The position numbers and the translations under genes were made by a program. 64,000 nucleotides of DNA from Planctomycetota bacterium (lineage in GTDB: Bacteria; Planctomycetota; UBA1135; UBA2386). The stretch lies in the NCBI GenBank assembly GCA_016793265.1, contig JAEUHT010000041.1, positions 1 through 64,000 of the forward strand. The letters run 5' to 3'. The notes beneath the pieces are model-generated. The model had not been told where the DNA came from and ran no database searches. It worked only from the letters and a program-made list of their open reading frames with translations. Positions within the stretch are counted from its first letter, which is position 1. Each line of letters starts with the position of its first letter. Shown here piece after piece: positions 10,595-18,562 of this stretch.

Positions 10595-11338
10595 ATGACG
10601 CGCCTCGACGTGCTCGGCTTCTGGTTCAGCCCCGATGCGCCCTCGGAGCTGCCGTTGCCGCAGCGCCTCGTGCGCGGCCTCGGCGCCGACGAACGCGCTG
10701 CGGTGCTCGCCTACCTGCGTGCGGGCACGGTGCTCGTCACCTTCCCGGACCCGTCGTTCTGTCGCTTCGCGTGCGGCGAGAGGGCGATGGGCACGCGTGA
10801 CCTGACCGACGGACGCTGGGTGTGGCCCGAGGGGCTCGCCCACTACGTCGAACGGCACGACGTTCGCCTGCCGCCGACGTTCACGGCACACGCGGTGGAG
10901 GCGAACGGCGTGGTGGCGCCGTTCCGCGCGCCGAAGCCGCGTTTTGGCCTCTACGACCGCAGCGCTTGGCTCGCGTGGGGCCGCGCCGAACGTGCCTGCC
11001 TCGACCTCGCCGGCTTCGAACTGCCCGACCCCGAAGTGCGCGAACGCATCGCCGCCGACCTCGGCGCGCTGCCGTACGAGCACATCCTGCTGTGCAACGG
11101 GGCCACGCGTGAGGTCGTGCTCGACGTCGGCGGCGGTGCGCTCGAACTGCGCCAGGTGAAGCCCGGCGCCCCGCCGCCGCGGCGCTTCGCCGGTTGGCAC
11201 GAGTGGCCGGTGTCAGGCGCTCGCGCATCGTCGCCATCCGTCGCGCACCCGCCGACCAAGCCTGGTCGCGGCGTGCCGATGGCCGAGTTCCTCGCAGCGC
11301 TGCGCAGCAAGCAGGAACGCGACGAGCCGAAGCCATGA
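10595..11338 (+). CDS. Conserved hypothetical protein between direct repeats
   Basis: 247 residues from ATG at 10595 (a GTG lies immediately before it). No signal peptide or membrane segment is present, so the protein is cytosolic. The best-conserved-looking stretch is TDGRWVWPEGLAHYVERHDV followed by RLPPTF; a DG-x-W-VWPEGLAHYV motif is familiar from small uncharacterised bacterial proteins, but no function is known to me. An FCRFACGE segment precedes it. The C-terminus is charged and Pro-rich. The gene is the only cargo of a 933-bp unit bounded by 37-bp direct repeats and is inserted between two glycosyltransferase genes. Codon use looks like that of its neighbours by eye. Confidence 0.7.
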   Translation: MTRLDVLGFWFSPDAPSELPLPQRLVRGLGADERAAVLAYLRAGTVLVTFPDPSFCRFACGERAMGTRDLTDGRWVWPEGLAHYVERHDVRLPPTFTAHAVEANGVVAPFRAPKPRFGLYDRSAWLAWGRAERACLDLAGFELPDPEVRERIAADLGALPYEHILLCNGATREVVLDVGGGALELRQVKPGAPPPRRFAGWHEWPVSGARASSPSVAHPPTKPGRGVPMAEFLAALRSKQERDEPKP

Positions 11339-11359
11339 CGCCGCGTCGGCAGGCCAAGG

Positions 11360-11396
11360 GGCCGCGCGAACGGCTGATCTGCTGGCCTACTCGACC
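11360..11396 (+). repeat. 37-bp direct repeat, right copy
   Basis: 35/37 identical to 10427-10463. This copy overlaps the last codons and stop of the minus-strand GT-C gene (stop at 11387-11389). One extra G precedes the shared core relative to the left copy, after a further shared AAG. Confidence 0.85.
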
Positions 11397-13240
11397 AGTC
11401 GCAGCTGGTAGACGACGACGCCGCCGTCGATCGCCTTACCCTTGGCGAGGCTGTCGAGGCGCGCCTTGAGGTCCTGGGGCGCGTGCTGCGGGTGCAGCAC
11501 GAAGCCGAAGGTCTCGCGGATCTGCTGCCGGCGCACCTTCGCCACCAGCTCGTCGAGCTTGGTCACGTCATCGACGCCGTAGATGAGCTCGAACTTGCCG
11601 ATCTTGGGGTGCGCCACGGGCGGCGCACTCGTCAACACGGTGGCGCAGCCGTCGAGCTGCGGTGCGGCCTTCTCGACCACGGCGACGGTGTCGTTCTGCG
11701 GCGCGAAGCCGAGCCGGTAGACCAGGATGCCATCGGGGCCGACCTGCCGCGGCGCCAGGGAGTCGAGCACGCGGACCAGTTCGGGATCGGCGTGCTCCGG
11801 ATGCACGATGAAGCCGACCTGATCGCGGAACTGCTTCTCGCGGCCCAGCGCCACGAAGCCCTGCAGCTTCTCGGCCGTGTCGATGGCGTAGGCCATCGAC
11901 ATGTGTTCGATCTGCACCTGCGTCACGGCCGGCGCGCTGGTCATCACCGTGCTGACGCCATCGAGCAACGGCACTGCCTTCCGCATCACGGCGATGGTGT
12001 CGTTGGTCTCGACGACCTCGTGGTTGGTTATCAGCCGGTGGGTGCCGAGGTGGCCGCCGATCGCCACGCACCCGGCCAAGACCAGGGCGAGCGCACGCAG
12101 GGGACCGCCCAGCGCCGGCACGGCGGCCGCGAACACGCACAGGCCGGCGAAGCCGTGCACCGACCAGAACGGGTGGTCGACCGCGTGCCGGAACATCGAG
12201 CCGTAGTTGAGCAGCCCGGGCAGCAGCGTGGCCGCGCCGACCAGCAGCAGCGGCCGCAGCGCCGCGTCGCGCGCCGCGATTGCGATGCCGGCGAGCGCGA
12301 GCACGAGCAGGCCGATGTTGAAGTGCTCGAACCAGACCACGGCCATCGCTTCGCCGAAGCGCGCCAGGTCGACGGTCTCGGCGATGCCGTGGCTCTCCAG
12401 GTGGATCAGCGTCAGCAGTTCGTGCACATAGCCCGCGGCGCTACCGATCTTGGGGTCGAAGCCGAAGTGCCACGCCATGACCCCGAACGCCAGCAGCGAC
12501 ACCGGGAACATGCCGACCACCTGCAGCAGCGCGGCCAGCTTGCGCCGCTGCGCGAAGGCGAGCACGAACATCGCCGGCCCCCACCAGTAGCCCGAGAAGT
12601 CCCACGACGCCGAGGCGAAGAACAGGCCGGCGCAGGCGAGCCAATTGCGCACGTTCGGCGCGTCACACAGCCGCTGATAGCGCCACAGCGTCCACAGGCC
12701 ACAGCCGAGCACGGCGCCGTCCTGCAGCACCATCGGCCCGTAGTAGGCGATCAGCGGCGCCGTCGCGAACAGCAGCGCGCTCCAACCCGCCGCCTGCGGA
12801 CTGGCGAAGCGTCGCACCAGCAGGTAGACCGCGAACAGGCCTGGGAAGAACAACAGCAGCTGGCCGATGCGCAGCGCCATCGGCGTATGGCCGAGCAACC
12901 AGCCCCAGAAGCTCACGTAGAGCCAGTAATAGGGCGGGTGGTGGTGATTGACGTTCTGTTCGAGCTTGCCAGCAACCTCGATGACGAAGCCCGGCAGCCC
13001 GTGCGTGACCGCGAGGCCGTACTTGAGATTGACGGCGACGGCGACATCGGTGTAGCGCGCCGCGACGCCGCCGCGCAGGCCGTGCTCCCAGGGCCCCGTG
13101 ATGTTGCGCAGGCTGGTGACGAGCAGCAGCAGGGTGGCGAGCAACAGCAGCAGCCGTCCGGCGCGCTCATCGCGCCCGCTGGCTGCGGGCCGCAGATCAG
13201 CCGCCGGCGACGTCTCGGACGGAGGCAAGGGTGGAATCAC
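11387..13240 (-). CDS. GT-C fold membrane glycosyltransferase with duplicated C-terminal domain
   Basis: 617 residues. About ten hydrophobic segments occupy residues 30-400. The first extracytoplasmic loop carries acidic YTDVAVAVNLKYGL and HHHPPYYWLYVSFWGWLLG, the pattern of the dolichyl/polyprenyl-phosphate-sugar-dependent GT-C family (PMT/ArnT-like), where a loop-1 Asp is catalytic. After the last membrane segment comes a soluble region made of two tandem copies of about 95 residues: NDTIAVMRKAVPLLDGVSTV ... FIVHPEHADPELVRVLDSLA ... DGILVYRL and NDTVAVVEKAAPQLDGCATV ... FVLHPQHAPQDLKARLDSLA ... GGVVVYQL. The start lies 7 bases after the purF stop, so it is the second gene of a purF operon. 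The donor could come from the Dpm1-like enzyme encoded next door. Confidence 0.82.
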   Translation of the reverse strand: MIPPLPPSETSPAADLRPAASGRDERAGRLLLLLATLLLLVTSLRNITGPWEHGLRGGVAARYTDVAVAVNLKYGLAVTHGLPGFVIEVAGKLEQNVNHHHPPYYWLYVSFWGWLLGHTPMALRIGQLLLFFPGLFAVYLLVRRFASPQAAGWSALLFATAPLIAYYGPMVLQDGAVLGCGLWTLWRYQRLCDAPNVRNWLACAGLFFASASWDFSGYWWGPAMFVLAFAQRRKLAALLQVVGMFPVSLLAFGVMAWHFGFDPKIGSAAGYVHELLTLIHLESHGIAETVDLARFGEAMAVVWFEHFNIGLLVLALAGIAIAARDAALRPLLLVGAATLLPGLLNYGSMFRHAVDHPFWSVHGFAGLCVFAAAVPALGGPLRALALVLAGCVAIGGHLGTHRLITNHEVVETNDTIAVMRKAVPLLDGVSTVMTSAPAVTQVQIEHMSMAYAIDTAEKLQGFVALGREKQFRDQVGFIVHPEHADPELVRVLDSLAPRQVGPDGILVYRLGFAPQNDTVAVVEKAAPQLDGCATVLTSAPPVAHPKIGKFELIYGVDDVTKLDELVAKVRRQQIRETFGFVLHPQHAPQDLKARLDSLAKGKAIDGGVVVYQLRLVE

Positions 13241-13247
13241 GGGGGCT

Positions 13248-14705
13248 TCAGCCGCAGTTGCTGGCGGCCATGCGATCCGACTCGATGTCGCTGATCATCT
13301 GCTCGGTGATGTCACCGGTCGGGTAGATGCCCTCGAAGCACGCCTTGCAGAACTCGATCGAGCGGTTGCCCGCCGCGCGCACCGCATCCACCATCTCGGG
13401 CAGGGTCTGGTAGAGCACGTGATCGGCGCCCAGCTCCTTGGCGATCTCCTCGTTGGTGCGGCCGCGCGCGACGAACTCGCGCTTGGTCGACATGTCGATG
13501 CCATAGAGGCACGGGAACAACAGCGGCGCGGAGTAGGACGCGAGGTAGACCTTCGCGGCGCCCATCTGACGGGCGATCTTGACGATCTGCCGGCTGGTGT
13601 TGCCACGCACGATCGAGTCGTCCAGGATGATCACGCGGCGACCTTCGAACTCGGAGCGGATCGGGTTGAGCTTGGCGCGGATCGTCGCCTGCCGCGCCTT
13701 GTCGTTCGGCATGATGAAGGTGCGGCCGACGTAGCGGTTCTTGACGAAGCCCTCGCGGCACGGCACCCCGATCTCCTCCGCCATCGTCACGCCCGCGTTG
13801 CGGGCCGACTCGGGCACCGGGATGACGACATCGGCCTCGAGGCCGGTGGCGCGGAAGGCCTTGCCGAGGCGCCGGCCCAGCTCCATGCGCGCGGCGTGCA
13901 CCGAAGTGCCGTCGAGCACCGCGTCGGGCCGCGCGAAGTAGACGTATTCGAAGATGCAGGGCCGGTGCGGCTTGTCGCCGACCTGGCGGATGTGCGGCAC
14001 GCGGTCCTTGCCGATCCACAACATCTCGCCGGCCTTGAGGTCGCGCACGACCTGGTAGCCGGCGACGTCGAGCACCACCGACTCGCTGGCGACGGCGTAG
14101 AAGGTCCCCTCGGGCGTCTCCTTCTTGCCGTAGATGCACGGCTTGATGCCGTACGGGTCACGGAAGGCATACATGCCCTCGCTGGTGATGCCGACGACGG
14201 AGTAGGCGCCCTTCACCCGCGTGAACACCTCCTGCACGGCGACCTGCACGTCGTCGACCGTGACCGGGTGCTTGGCGCGGCGCATCAGCGCGTCGGCGAA
14301 CACGTAGAGCACGACCTCGAGGTCGCAGTTGCTGCCGAGGTGGATGTTGCGCTGGCCGAAGTAGGTGCGCTTGAGCTCGTGGAAGTTGGTGACGTTGCCG
14401 TTGTGCGCCATGGCGACGCCGACGGGGTAGTCGAGCCAGAACGGCTGCACGTCGGTGTCCTCGCCGAGGCCGACCGTCGGGTAACGCACGTGGCCGACGG
14501 CGAGGTGGCCACGCAGGCGCTGCATGTGCTTGTCCTGGAAGACCTCGCGCACCAGCCCGAGCCCCTTCTTGGCCTGGAAGCGGTCGTGGAACGTCACCAC
14601 GCCGGCGGCGTCCTGGCCGCGGTGTTGGATCGCCAACAGGCCGGACAGCACGTCGTGGATGGCGTTGGATTCAGGAGGGCCGAAGATCGAGATGAAGCCG
14701 CACAT
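13248..14705 (-). CDS. purF: Amidophosphoribosyltransferase (glutamine PRPP amidotransferase)
   Basis: 485 residues; catalyses the first step of purine synthesis. The start is fixed by the nucleophile: MCGFISIFG puts Cys at position 2 with no propeptide. The Ntn glutaminase domain shows LLAIQHRGQDAAGVV, GHVRYPTVG and AMAHNGNVTNF. The phosphoribosyltransferase domain shows the PRPP loop VIILDDSIVRGNTSRQIV. Four cysteines sit where the iron-sulfur ligands of Bacillus-type PurF lie (PCIFEYVYFARPD, LLFPCLYGID, EFCKACFEGIYPTG), so a 4Fe-4S enzyme is predicted. The divergent aminotransferase starts 34 bases upstream; the GT-C gene follows 7 bases downstream. Confidence 0.95.
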   Translation of the reverse strand: MCGFISIFGPPESNAIHDVLSGLLAIQHRGQDAAGVVTFHDRFQAKKGLGLVREVFQDKHMQRLRGHLAVGHVRYPTVGLGEDTDVQPFWLDYPVGVAMAHNGNVTNFHELKRTYFGQRNIHLGSNCDLEVVLYVFADALMRRAKHPVTVDDVQVAVQEVFTRVKGAYSVVGITSEGMYAFRDPYGIKPCIYGKKETPEGTFYAVASESVVLDVAGYQVVRDLKAGEMLWIGKDRVPHIRQVGDKPHRPCIFEYVYFARPDAVLDGTSVHAARMELGRRLGKAFRATGLEADVVIPVPESARNAGVTMAEEIGVPCREGFVKNRYVGRTFIMPNDKARQATIRAKLNPIRSEFEGRRVIILDDSIVRGNTSRQIVKIARQMGAAKVYLASYSAPLLFPCLYGIDMSTKREFVARGRTNEEIAKELGADHVLYQTLPEMVDAVRAAGNRSIEFCKACFEGIYPTGDITEQMISDIESDRMAASNCG

Positions 14706-14739
14706 GGATTGGGCGCGCGAGCTTACCATCCCGACCCGC

Positions 14740-15639
14740 ATGGCGAACCTCTGCAACATCGACGGTGTCGTCACCGCCGAAGCCGACGCCCGCATCCCCG
14801 TTCTCGACCGGGGGTTCCTGTTCGGCGACTCCGTCTACGAAGTGGTCAGGACCCATGGCGAAGTGCCCTTCGCCTGGCGCGAGCACTGGGCGCGCTTGTG
14901 CAGCTCGGCGGCCGGGCTACAGCTGCAGCTCGACCTCGACGAAGCGATCGTGGCGCGGCGCGTGGCGGCGACGCTGGCCGCGTCCGGTCCCGGCGATCAC
15001 TACGTGCGCGTCATCGTCACGCGTGGCAGCGGGGAAGCGCCCAACATCGACCTCACCTACGCCAGGTCGGCGCCGCGGTGGGTGATCCTGTGCCGACCGC
15101 TGACCACCATCACCGGACTCGCCGCCAAGGTCGCCATCGTCGACCGGCTGCGCAACGACCGCCGCGCGCTCGACCCGGCGACGAAGAGCGGCAACTACCT
15201 CAACAACGTGCTCGCGCTGGCCGAGGCCAAGGCCGTCGGCGCCACCGATTGCCTGATGTGCAACAGCCAAGGCTTCGTCACCGAAGCCTCGACGTCGAAC
15301 GTCTTCGCGCGCCTGGGCGGCATCTGGTGCACGCCGCCGCTCGCGGCCGGCCTGCTCGCCGGCATCACCCGGCGCCTCCTGCTCGACTTCTTGCCGACGA
15401 TCGGCGAGTTGGTCGCGGAGCGCGAGATCACGGCCGACGAGCTGCGTGGTGCCGAAGAGGTGTTCCTGTCGAGCACCCTGCGCGACATCGGCCCGGTCAC
15501 CCACGTCGACGGCCGCGCCCTGCACGGCGGCGCCGGCGGCCCACAGACCGCGCGCCTGCTGCCGCTCTTCCAGGCGCACATCGAACGCCGACTGCGGGAG
15601 TTCGACGCGCCGGAGTGGCGCCGCCTCACCAGGGCCTGA
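14740..15639 (+). CDS. Class IV PLP-dependent aminotransferase
   Basis: 299 residues from ATG at 14740 (MANLCNIDGVV); an earlier in-frame ATG would overlap the divergent purF start. Fold-type IV features: GVVTAEADARIPVLDRGFLF, GDSVYEVVRTHG, YVRVIVTRGSG, the Schiff-base Lys in ATKSGNYLNNVLALAEAKA, VTEASTSNVFARL, and the cofactor phosphate region VFLSSTLRDIGPVTHVDG. Members include branched-chain aminotransferase, D-alanine aminotransferase and aminodeoxychorismate lyase. Sequence alone does not decide among these; the length and general pattern best fit branched-chain or D-amino-acid aminotransferase. Confidence 0.88.
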   Translation: MANLCNIDGVVTAEADARIPVLDRGFLFGDSVYEVVRTHGEVPFAWREHWARLCSSAAGLQLQLDLDEAIVARRVAATLAASGPGDHYVRVIVTRGSGEAPNIDLTYARSAPRWVILCRPLTTITGLAAKVAIVDRLRNDRRALDPATKSGNYLNNVLALAEAKAVGATDCLMCNSQGFVTEASTSNVFARLGGIWCTPPLAAGLLAGITRRLLLDFLPTIGELVAEREITADELRGAEEVFLSSTLRDIGPVTHVDGRALHGGAGGPQTARLLPLFQAHIERRLREFDAPEWRRLTRA

Positions 15640-15675
15640 CGGGGTGTACGCCGCCGTCAGGCGGGGTGCCGAAGC

Positions 15676-16074
15676 TCAGCTGAGGGCGTCGGCGAGGATG
15701 GACTGGATGCGTTCCAGCGCGGCGCGGTAGCGGTTCTTGGCCTGCTCGCTGCTCTTCACCGCGTTGACGATGCCCTCGAGGGAGTCGAAGGTCGGAGCCG
15801 CCTGCTTGCGCGGACGGCCAGGGCCACGCTTCGGCATGGCCGCGACCGGCGCCACACCCGCGGCCTTGGCCTTGGCGCGCGCCGCCTTGCCCTGGCCACG
15901 CGGGGCCGCCTTGACGATGCCCACCAGGGTCTGCGCCCGGCCGAACATGATGGGGTAGATCTTCAGCTTCTTCTTCGCCGCCGCGGCCTGGATGTCGGCG
16001 TACTTCGCGTCGCGGTTGCTCTTCAGGCTCTCGACGATGAACTCCATCGCCGAACTGCTCTTCTTGGCTGCCAT
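15676..16074 (-). CDS. Small basic protein with AT-hook, putative nucleoid-associated
   Basis: 132 residues from ATG at 16074 (MAAKKSSS). The N-terminal 50 residues form a helical region (AMEFIVESLKSNRDAKYADI, KKKLKIYPIMFGRAQTLVGI) resembling a small winged or helix-turn-helix unit. A Lys/Ala-rich stretch follows, then a canonical AT-hook KRGPGRPRKQ, then a C-terminal helix (IVNAVKSSEQAKNRYRAALE). The composition is that of a DNA-binding chromatin-like protein. No named family recognised. The gene is monocistronic, with 116 bases of non-coding DNA (16075-16190) upstream. Confidence 0.7.
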   Translation of the reverse strand: MAAKKSSSAMEFIVESLKSNRDAKYADIQAAAAKKKLKIYPIMFGRAQTLVGIVKAAPRGQGKAARAKAKAAGVAPVAAMPKRGPGRPRKQAAPTFDSLEGIVNAVKSSEQAKNRYRAALERIQSILADALS

Positions 16075-16190
16075 CGTATTGCTTGGTTCGTGAATGCGGC
16101 ACAATCAGCCGCGGAACGGAAGCCGGCATTGTCCTGGGTCGGACAGGAGAAACAAGCGTGATGCAGTCATTGCCGCGGGTGCTGCTGCAC

Positions 16191-18008
16191 CTATTTGCCC
16201 GACCGGACCAGCCACGATTCCCCGGGAGCAAGCAACACGGTGTGGTGCGGCAATAGCGACTTCTGCAGGGCGTGCAGGTCCTTCAGGGTCACGCGGGTCA
16301 CGTTCGGCAGCGTCTGACAGGCGAAGGCCTCGTCGAACAGCACCACGGTCGGCTTCAGCCTGGCCAGGATGGTGGCGATCTCCATGTTGCGCGGCGAGGC
16401 GATGACGACGTCCACTGGCCCCTCGGGCGCGTCGGCGACGGTCAGGTTCATACCCATCACGAGCACGCGCGGCCCCTTGGCCAGCTCGACGAGGTAGCTG
16501 CAGTCATAGGCGACCTTGCCGTCGTCGCGCACCTTGCCGAGCAGGTGCACGAGCGCGCCCGAACCCTGCCCGAATGTCTTGCCGGGCGCGAACAGCGGGA
16601 TCCGATCCATCGGCACCGCCGGCAGGTGGAAGGCGATGTGCGTGAACACCGGCCGCGGCGGCTCCGCGCCCAGCATGCCGACCAGCAACTGGTCATTGCG
16701 GCGCGTCATGTCGAGCGGCGTGGTGAGCAGGCAGAACTCGAGGCCGCCCCACAGCAGGTTGCCGAGCTGTGGGCCGACCGGGTCGATGGCGAAGTTGCGG
16801 GTCGCCGATCGCACCAACCAACCACCCATCGGCAGACGGAACAGGCGCGCGGCGCCTTCGGGCACCGGATCCTCGGCCTCCTTCGACACTGCGCGCAGCC
16901 GGTCGAACCACCACTGCGGCAGGCCGCGCGCGCAGATGCCGCCCACTTCGCGGTCCATGCGCCGGTGGATGCGCTGCAGCAACTCCAGATAGTCGACGCG
17001 CGGGAAGCGCGCCGTCGCGCTCTCGATCACCTCGAGTGTCTGCAGTCGCTTCAGCCCGCCGAGCGTCTCCGGCGGCTCGCTGCCGTCGTAGACCTGCGGC
17101 GGCTGCAGCTGCAGGTTGGCCGTCTGTTCGCGCCAGAACTCCGGCGGCTCGCACGGCGGCCGGGACTGTCCCGGCTTGGGCGGGAATTCCGGAACCACAC
17201 CGTTCAGCGCCGCCGTGTCGGCAACCAGCATGATGCTGCCGAACAGCCCGGGGTCGACGAGCGGGCTGCAGCCGAAGGTCCAACCGATGCGGGTCTGCGG
17301 CATCGCATCCGTGCTCTCGTCGAAGTCATTGACGACGATCTGCAGGTCGAACACGGCCCCGGCCTTCGCCTGCTGACCGGGCGGCAGGATCTCACCCCAC
17401 GGCAACCGCGCCTCATAGGTGGTGATGCCCTGTTCCTTGTCGTGCAGCACGACCATACGGGCGCTGTCGCCGTCGAGCACGCGCGCGGTGCCGCGCAGCC
17501 GGTCCCACTGGATGATCTCGCGGCCGGTCTCGTCGCCGAACCAGAACTCGCGGTCGTCGGCGCGGCCGGGGTCGTTGCCGCCGGCGCGGGTGTCGCGCGC
17601 CGGATCGAAGGTCAACACCACGGAGTCGGCGACCGGGATCTCCGTCAGCAACAAGGTGCCGGCGTCGAGCGCACGGTGCCATTCGTCGCGCACGCTGAGC
17701 CCGACGTAGAGCGCGTCCGCATCCCACATCAGGAACGCCATCGCACTGAGGTCCGCGGGGCCGCGCCAGGCGCCGAAGGCGGTGCCGGACAGCTGCCGCC
17801 GGTCGGCGAGGGTGATCGCCGGCAACTCGGGCCAGTCGATCAGCGAACCGTCGATGGTGAGCGTGCGCTCGCCGCGCGGCAGCACCACTGCCTGCGGGAT
17901 CAGCATCAGCTCCGGCCGGCGCTGGGGACCAGCGGCGGGCGGCGGTGCCTGCGCCGCCAGGACGGCGCCGAGGCCGAGCAAGGTCAGGGGGATTCGTTCC
18001 ACGAGCAC
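16191..18008 (-). CDS. Exported CBM9-like protein with degenerate metallo-beta-lactamase-like C-terminus
   Basis: 605 residues. Signal peptide LTLLGLGAVLAAQA. Residues about 45-260 resemble the CBM9/DOMON-like sandwich found in exported enzymes: LTIDGSLIDWPEL, AMAFLMWDADALYVGLSVRD, VVLTFDPARD, YEARLPWGEILPPG. After a long linker, residues about 390-605 have the sequence rhythm of an UlaG-like metallo-beta-lactamase fold (LVRSATRNFAIDPVGPQLG, FCLLTTPLDMTRRNDQLL, DVVIASPRNMEIATILARLK, VVLFDEAF), but the HxHxDH zinc motif is replaced by TPLDMTRRND. If the fold assignment is right, it lacks the usual metal site. The start overlaps the end of the CPBP protease gene by 25 bases, making it third in the lepB operon. 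Confidence 0.65.
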   Translation of the reverse strand: MLVERIPLTLLGLGAVLAAQAPPPAAGPQRRPELMLIPQAVVLPRGERTLTIDGSLIDWPELPAITLADRRQLSGTAFGAWRGPADLSAMAFLMWDADALYVGLSVRDEWHRALDAGTLLLTEIPVADSVVLTFDPARDTRAGGNDPGRADDREFWFGDETGREIIQWDRLRGTARVLDGDSARMVVLHDKEQGITTYEARLPWGEILPPGQQAKAGAVFDLQIVVNDFDESTDAMPQTRIGWTFGCSPLVDPGLFGSIMLVADTAALNGVVPEFPPKPGQSRPPCEPPEFWREQTANLQLQPPQVYDGSEPPETLGGLKRLQTLEVIESATARFPRVDYLELLQRIHRRMDREVGGICARGLPQWWFDRLRAVSKEAEDPVPEGAARLFRLPMGGWLVRSATRNFAIDPVGPQLGNLLWGGLEFCLLTTPLDMTRRNDQLLVGMLGAEPPRPVFTHIAFHLPAVPMDRIPLFAPGKTFGQGSGALVHLLGKVRDDGKVAYDCSYLVELAKGPRVLVMGMNLTVADAPEGPVDVVIASPRNMEIATILARLKPTVVLFDEAFACQTLPNVTRVTLKDLHALQKSLLPHHTVLLAPGESWLVRSGK

Positions 18009-18562
18009 TGGATCCTCCGCAACGTCAGGTAATTCATGATGGCGTGCGCGGTGGTCGAACCGAGCAGGCCGAAGCCGGATTGCACCACGAGACCGAGCGC
18101 CACCGCGTGCACCAGCACGAACGGGGTCAGCCGCACGTTGCCGAGCCAGCTATTCAGCAGCACGCTGGCGGCAACCGAGCCGAACAGCCCGAACTGATCC
18201 TGCACCGCCAGCCGGAAGAACGTCTCTTCGGCAACCGCGCCGGTCAGCACGAGCGTCACCATCGCCTTGTCGCCGACGCCGGCCAACGAGGCATGGGCGA
18301 GCCGTTCGACCTCACGCACGCCTTGCCACCGGCGCGACGCGGCGTTGCCGAGCCACGCCATGACGACGCCGAGGCCGAGCCCGACCGCCGAGGCCAGCAG
18401 CGGTCCGTGTCGGCCGACGGCGACCTCGGCCAGCGCCGCGCTGCGGTCGCGCACCGACAGCCACCACAGGGCGGCGCCGAACAAACCGGCGAAGACGGCG
18501 ACGCTGGCGACGACCACCGCCGCCGGGCTGGCCGGGCGCTCCGGTTCGGGAGCTTCGCTCAC
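17984..18562 (-). CDS. CPBP-family intramembrane glutamic endopeptidase
   Basis: 192 residues from GTG at 18562. This start forms a 4-base GTGA overlap with the stop of the signal peptidase gene, a strong sign of translational coupling. Several transmembrane segments (VVVASVAVFAGLFGAALWWL, LLASAVGLGLGVVMAWLG) precede the CPBP motif-1 sequence AVAEETFFR (the paired Glu and Arg), and TPFVLVHAVALGLVV supplies the His of motif 2-3. A final helix carries TTAHAIMNYL, the usual C-terminal CPBP His/Asn motif. CPBP proteases act within the membrane on other membrane proteins. Pairing with signal peptidase I suggests a shared role in protein export or maturation. Confidence 0.83.
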   Translation of the reverse strand: MSEAPEPERPASPAAVVVASVAVFAGLFGAALWWLSVRDRSAALAEVAVGRHGPLLASAVGLGLGVVMAWLGNAASRRWQGVREVERLAHASLAGVGDKAMVTLVLTGAVAEETFFRLAVQDQFGLFGSVAASVLLNSWLGNVRLTPFVLVHAVALGLVVQSGFGLLGSTTAHAIMNYLTLRRIQCSWNESP

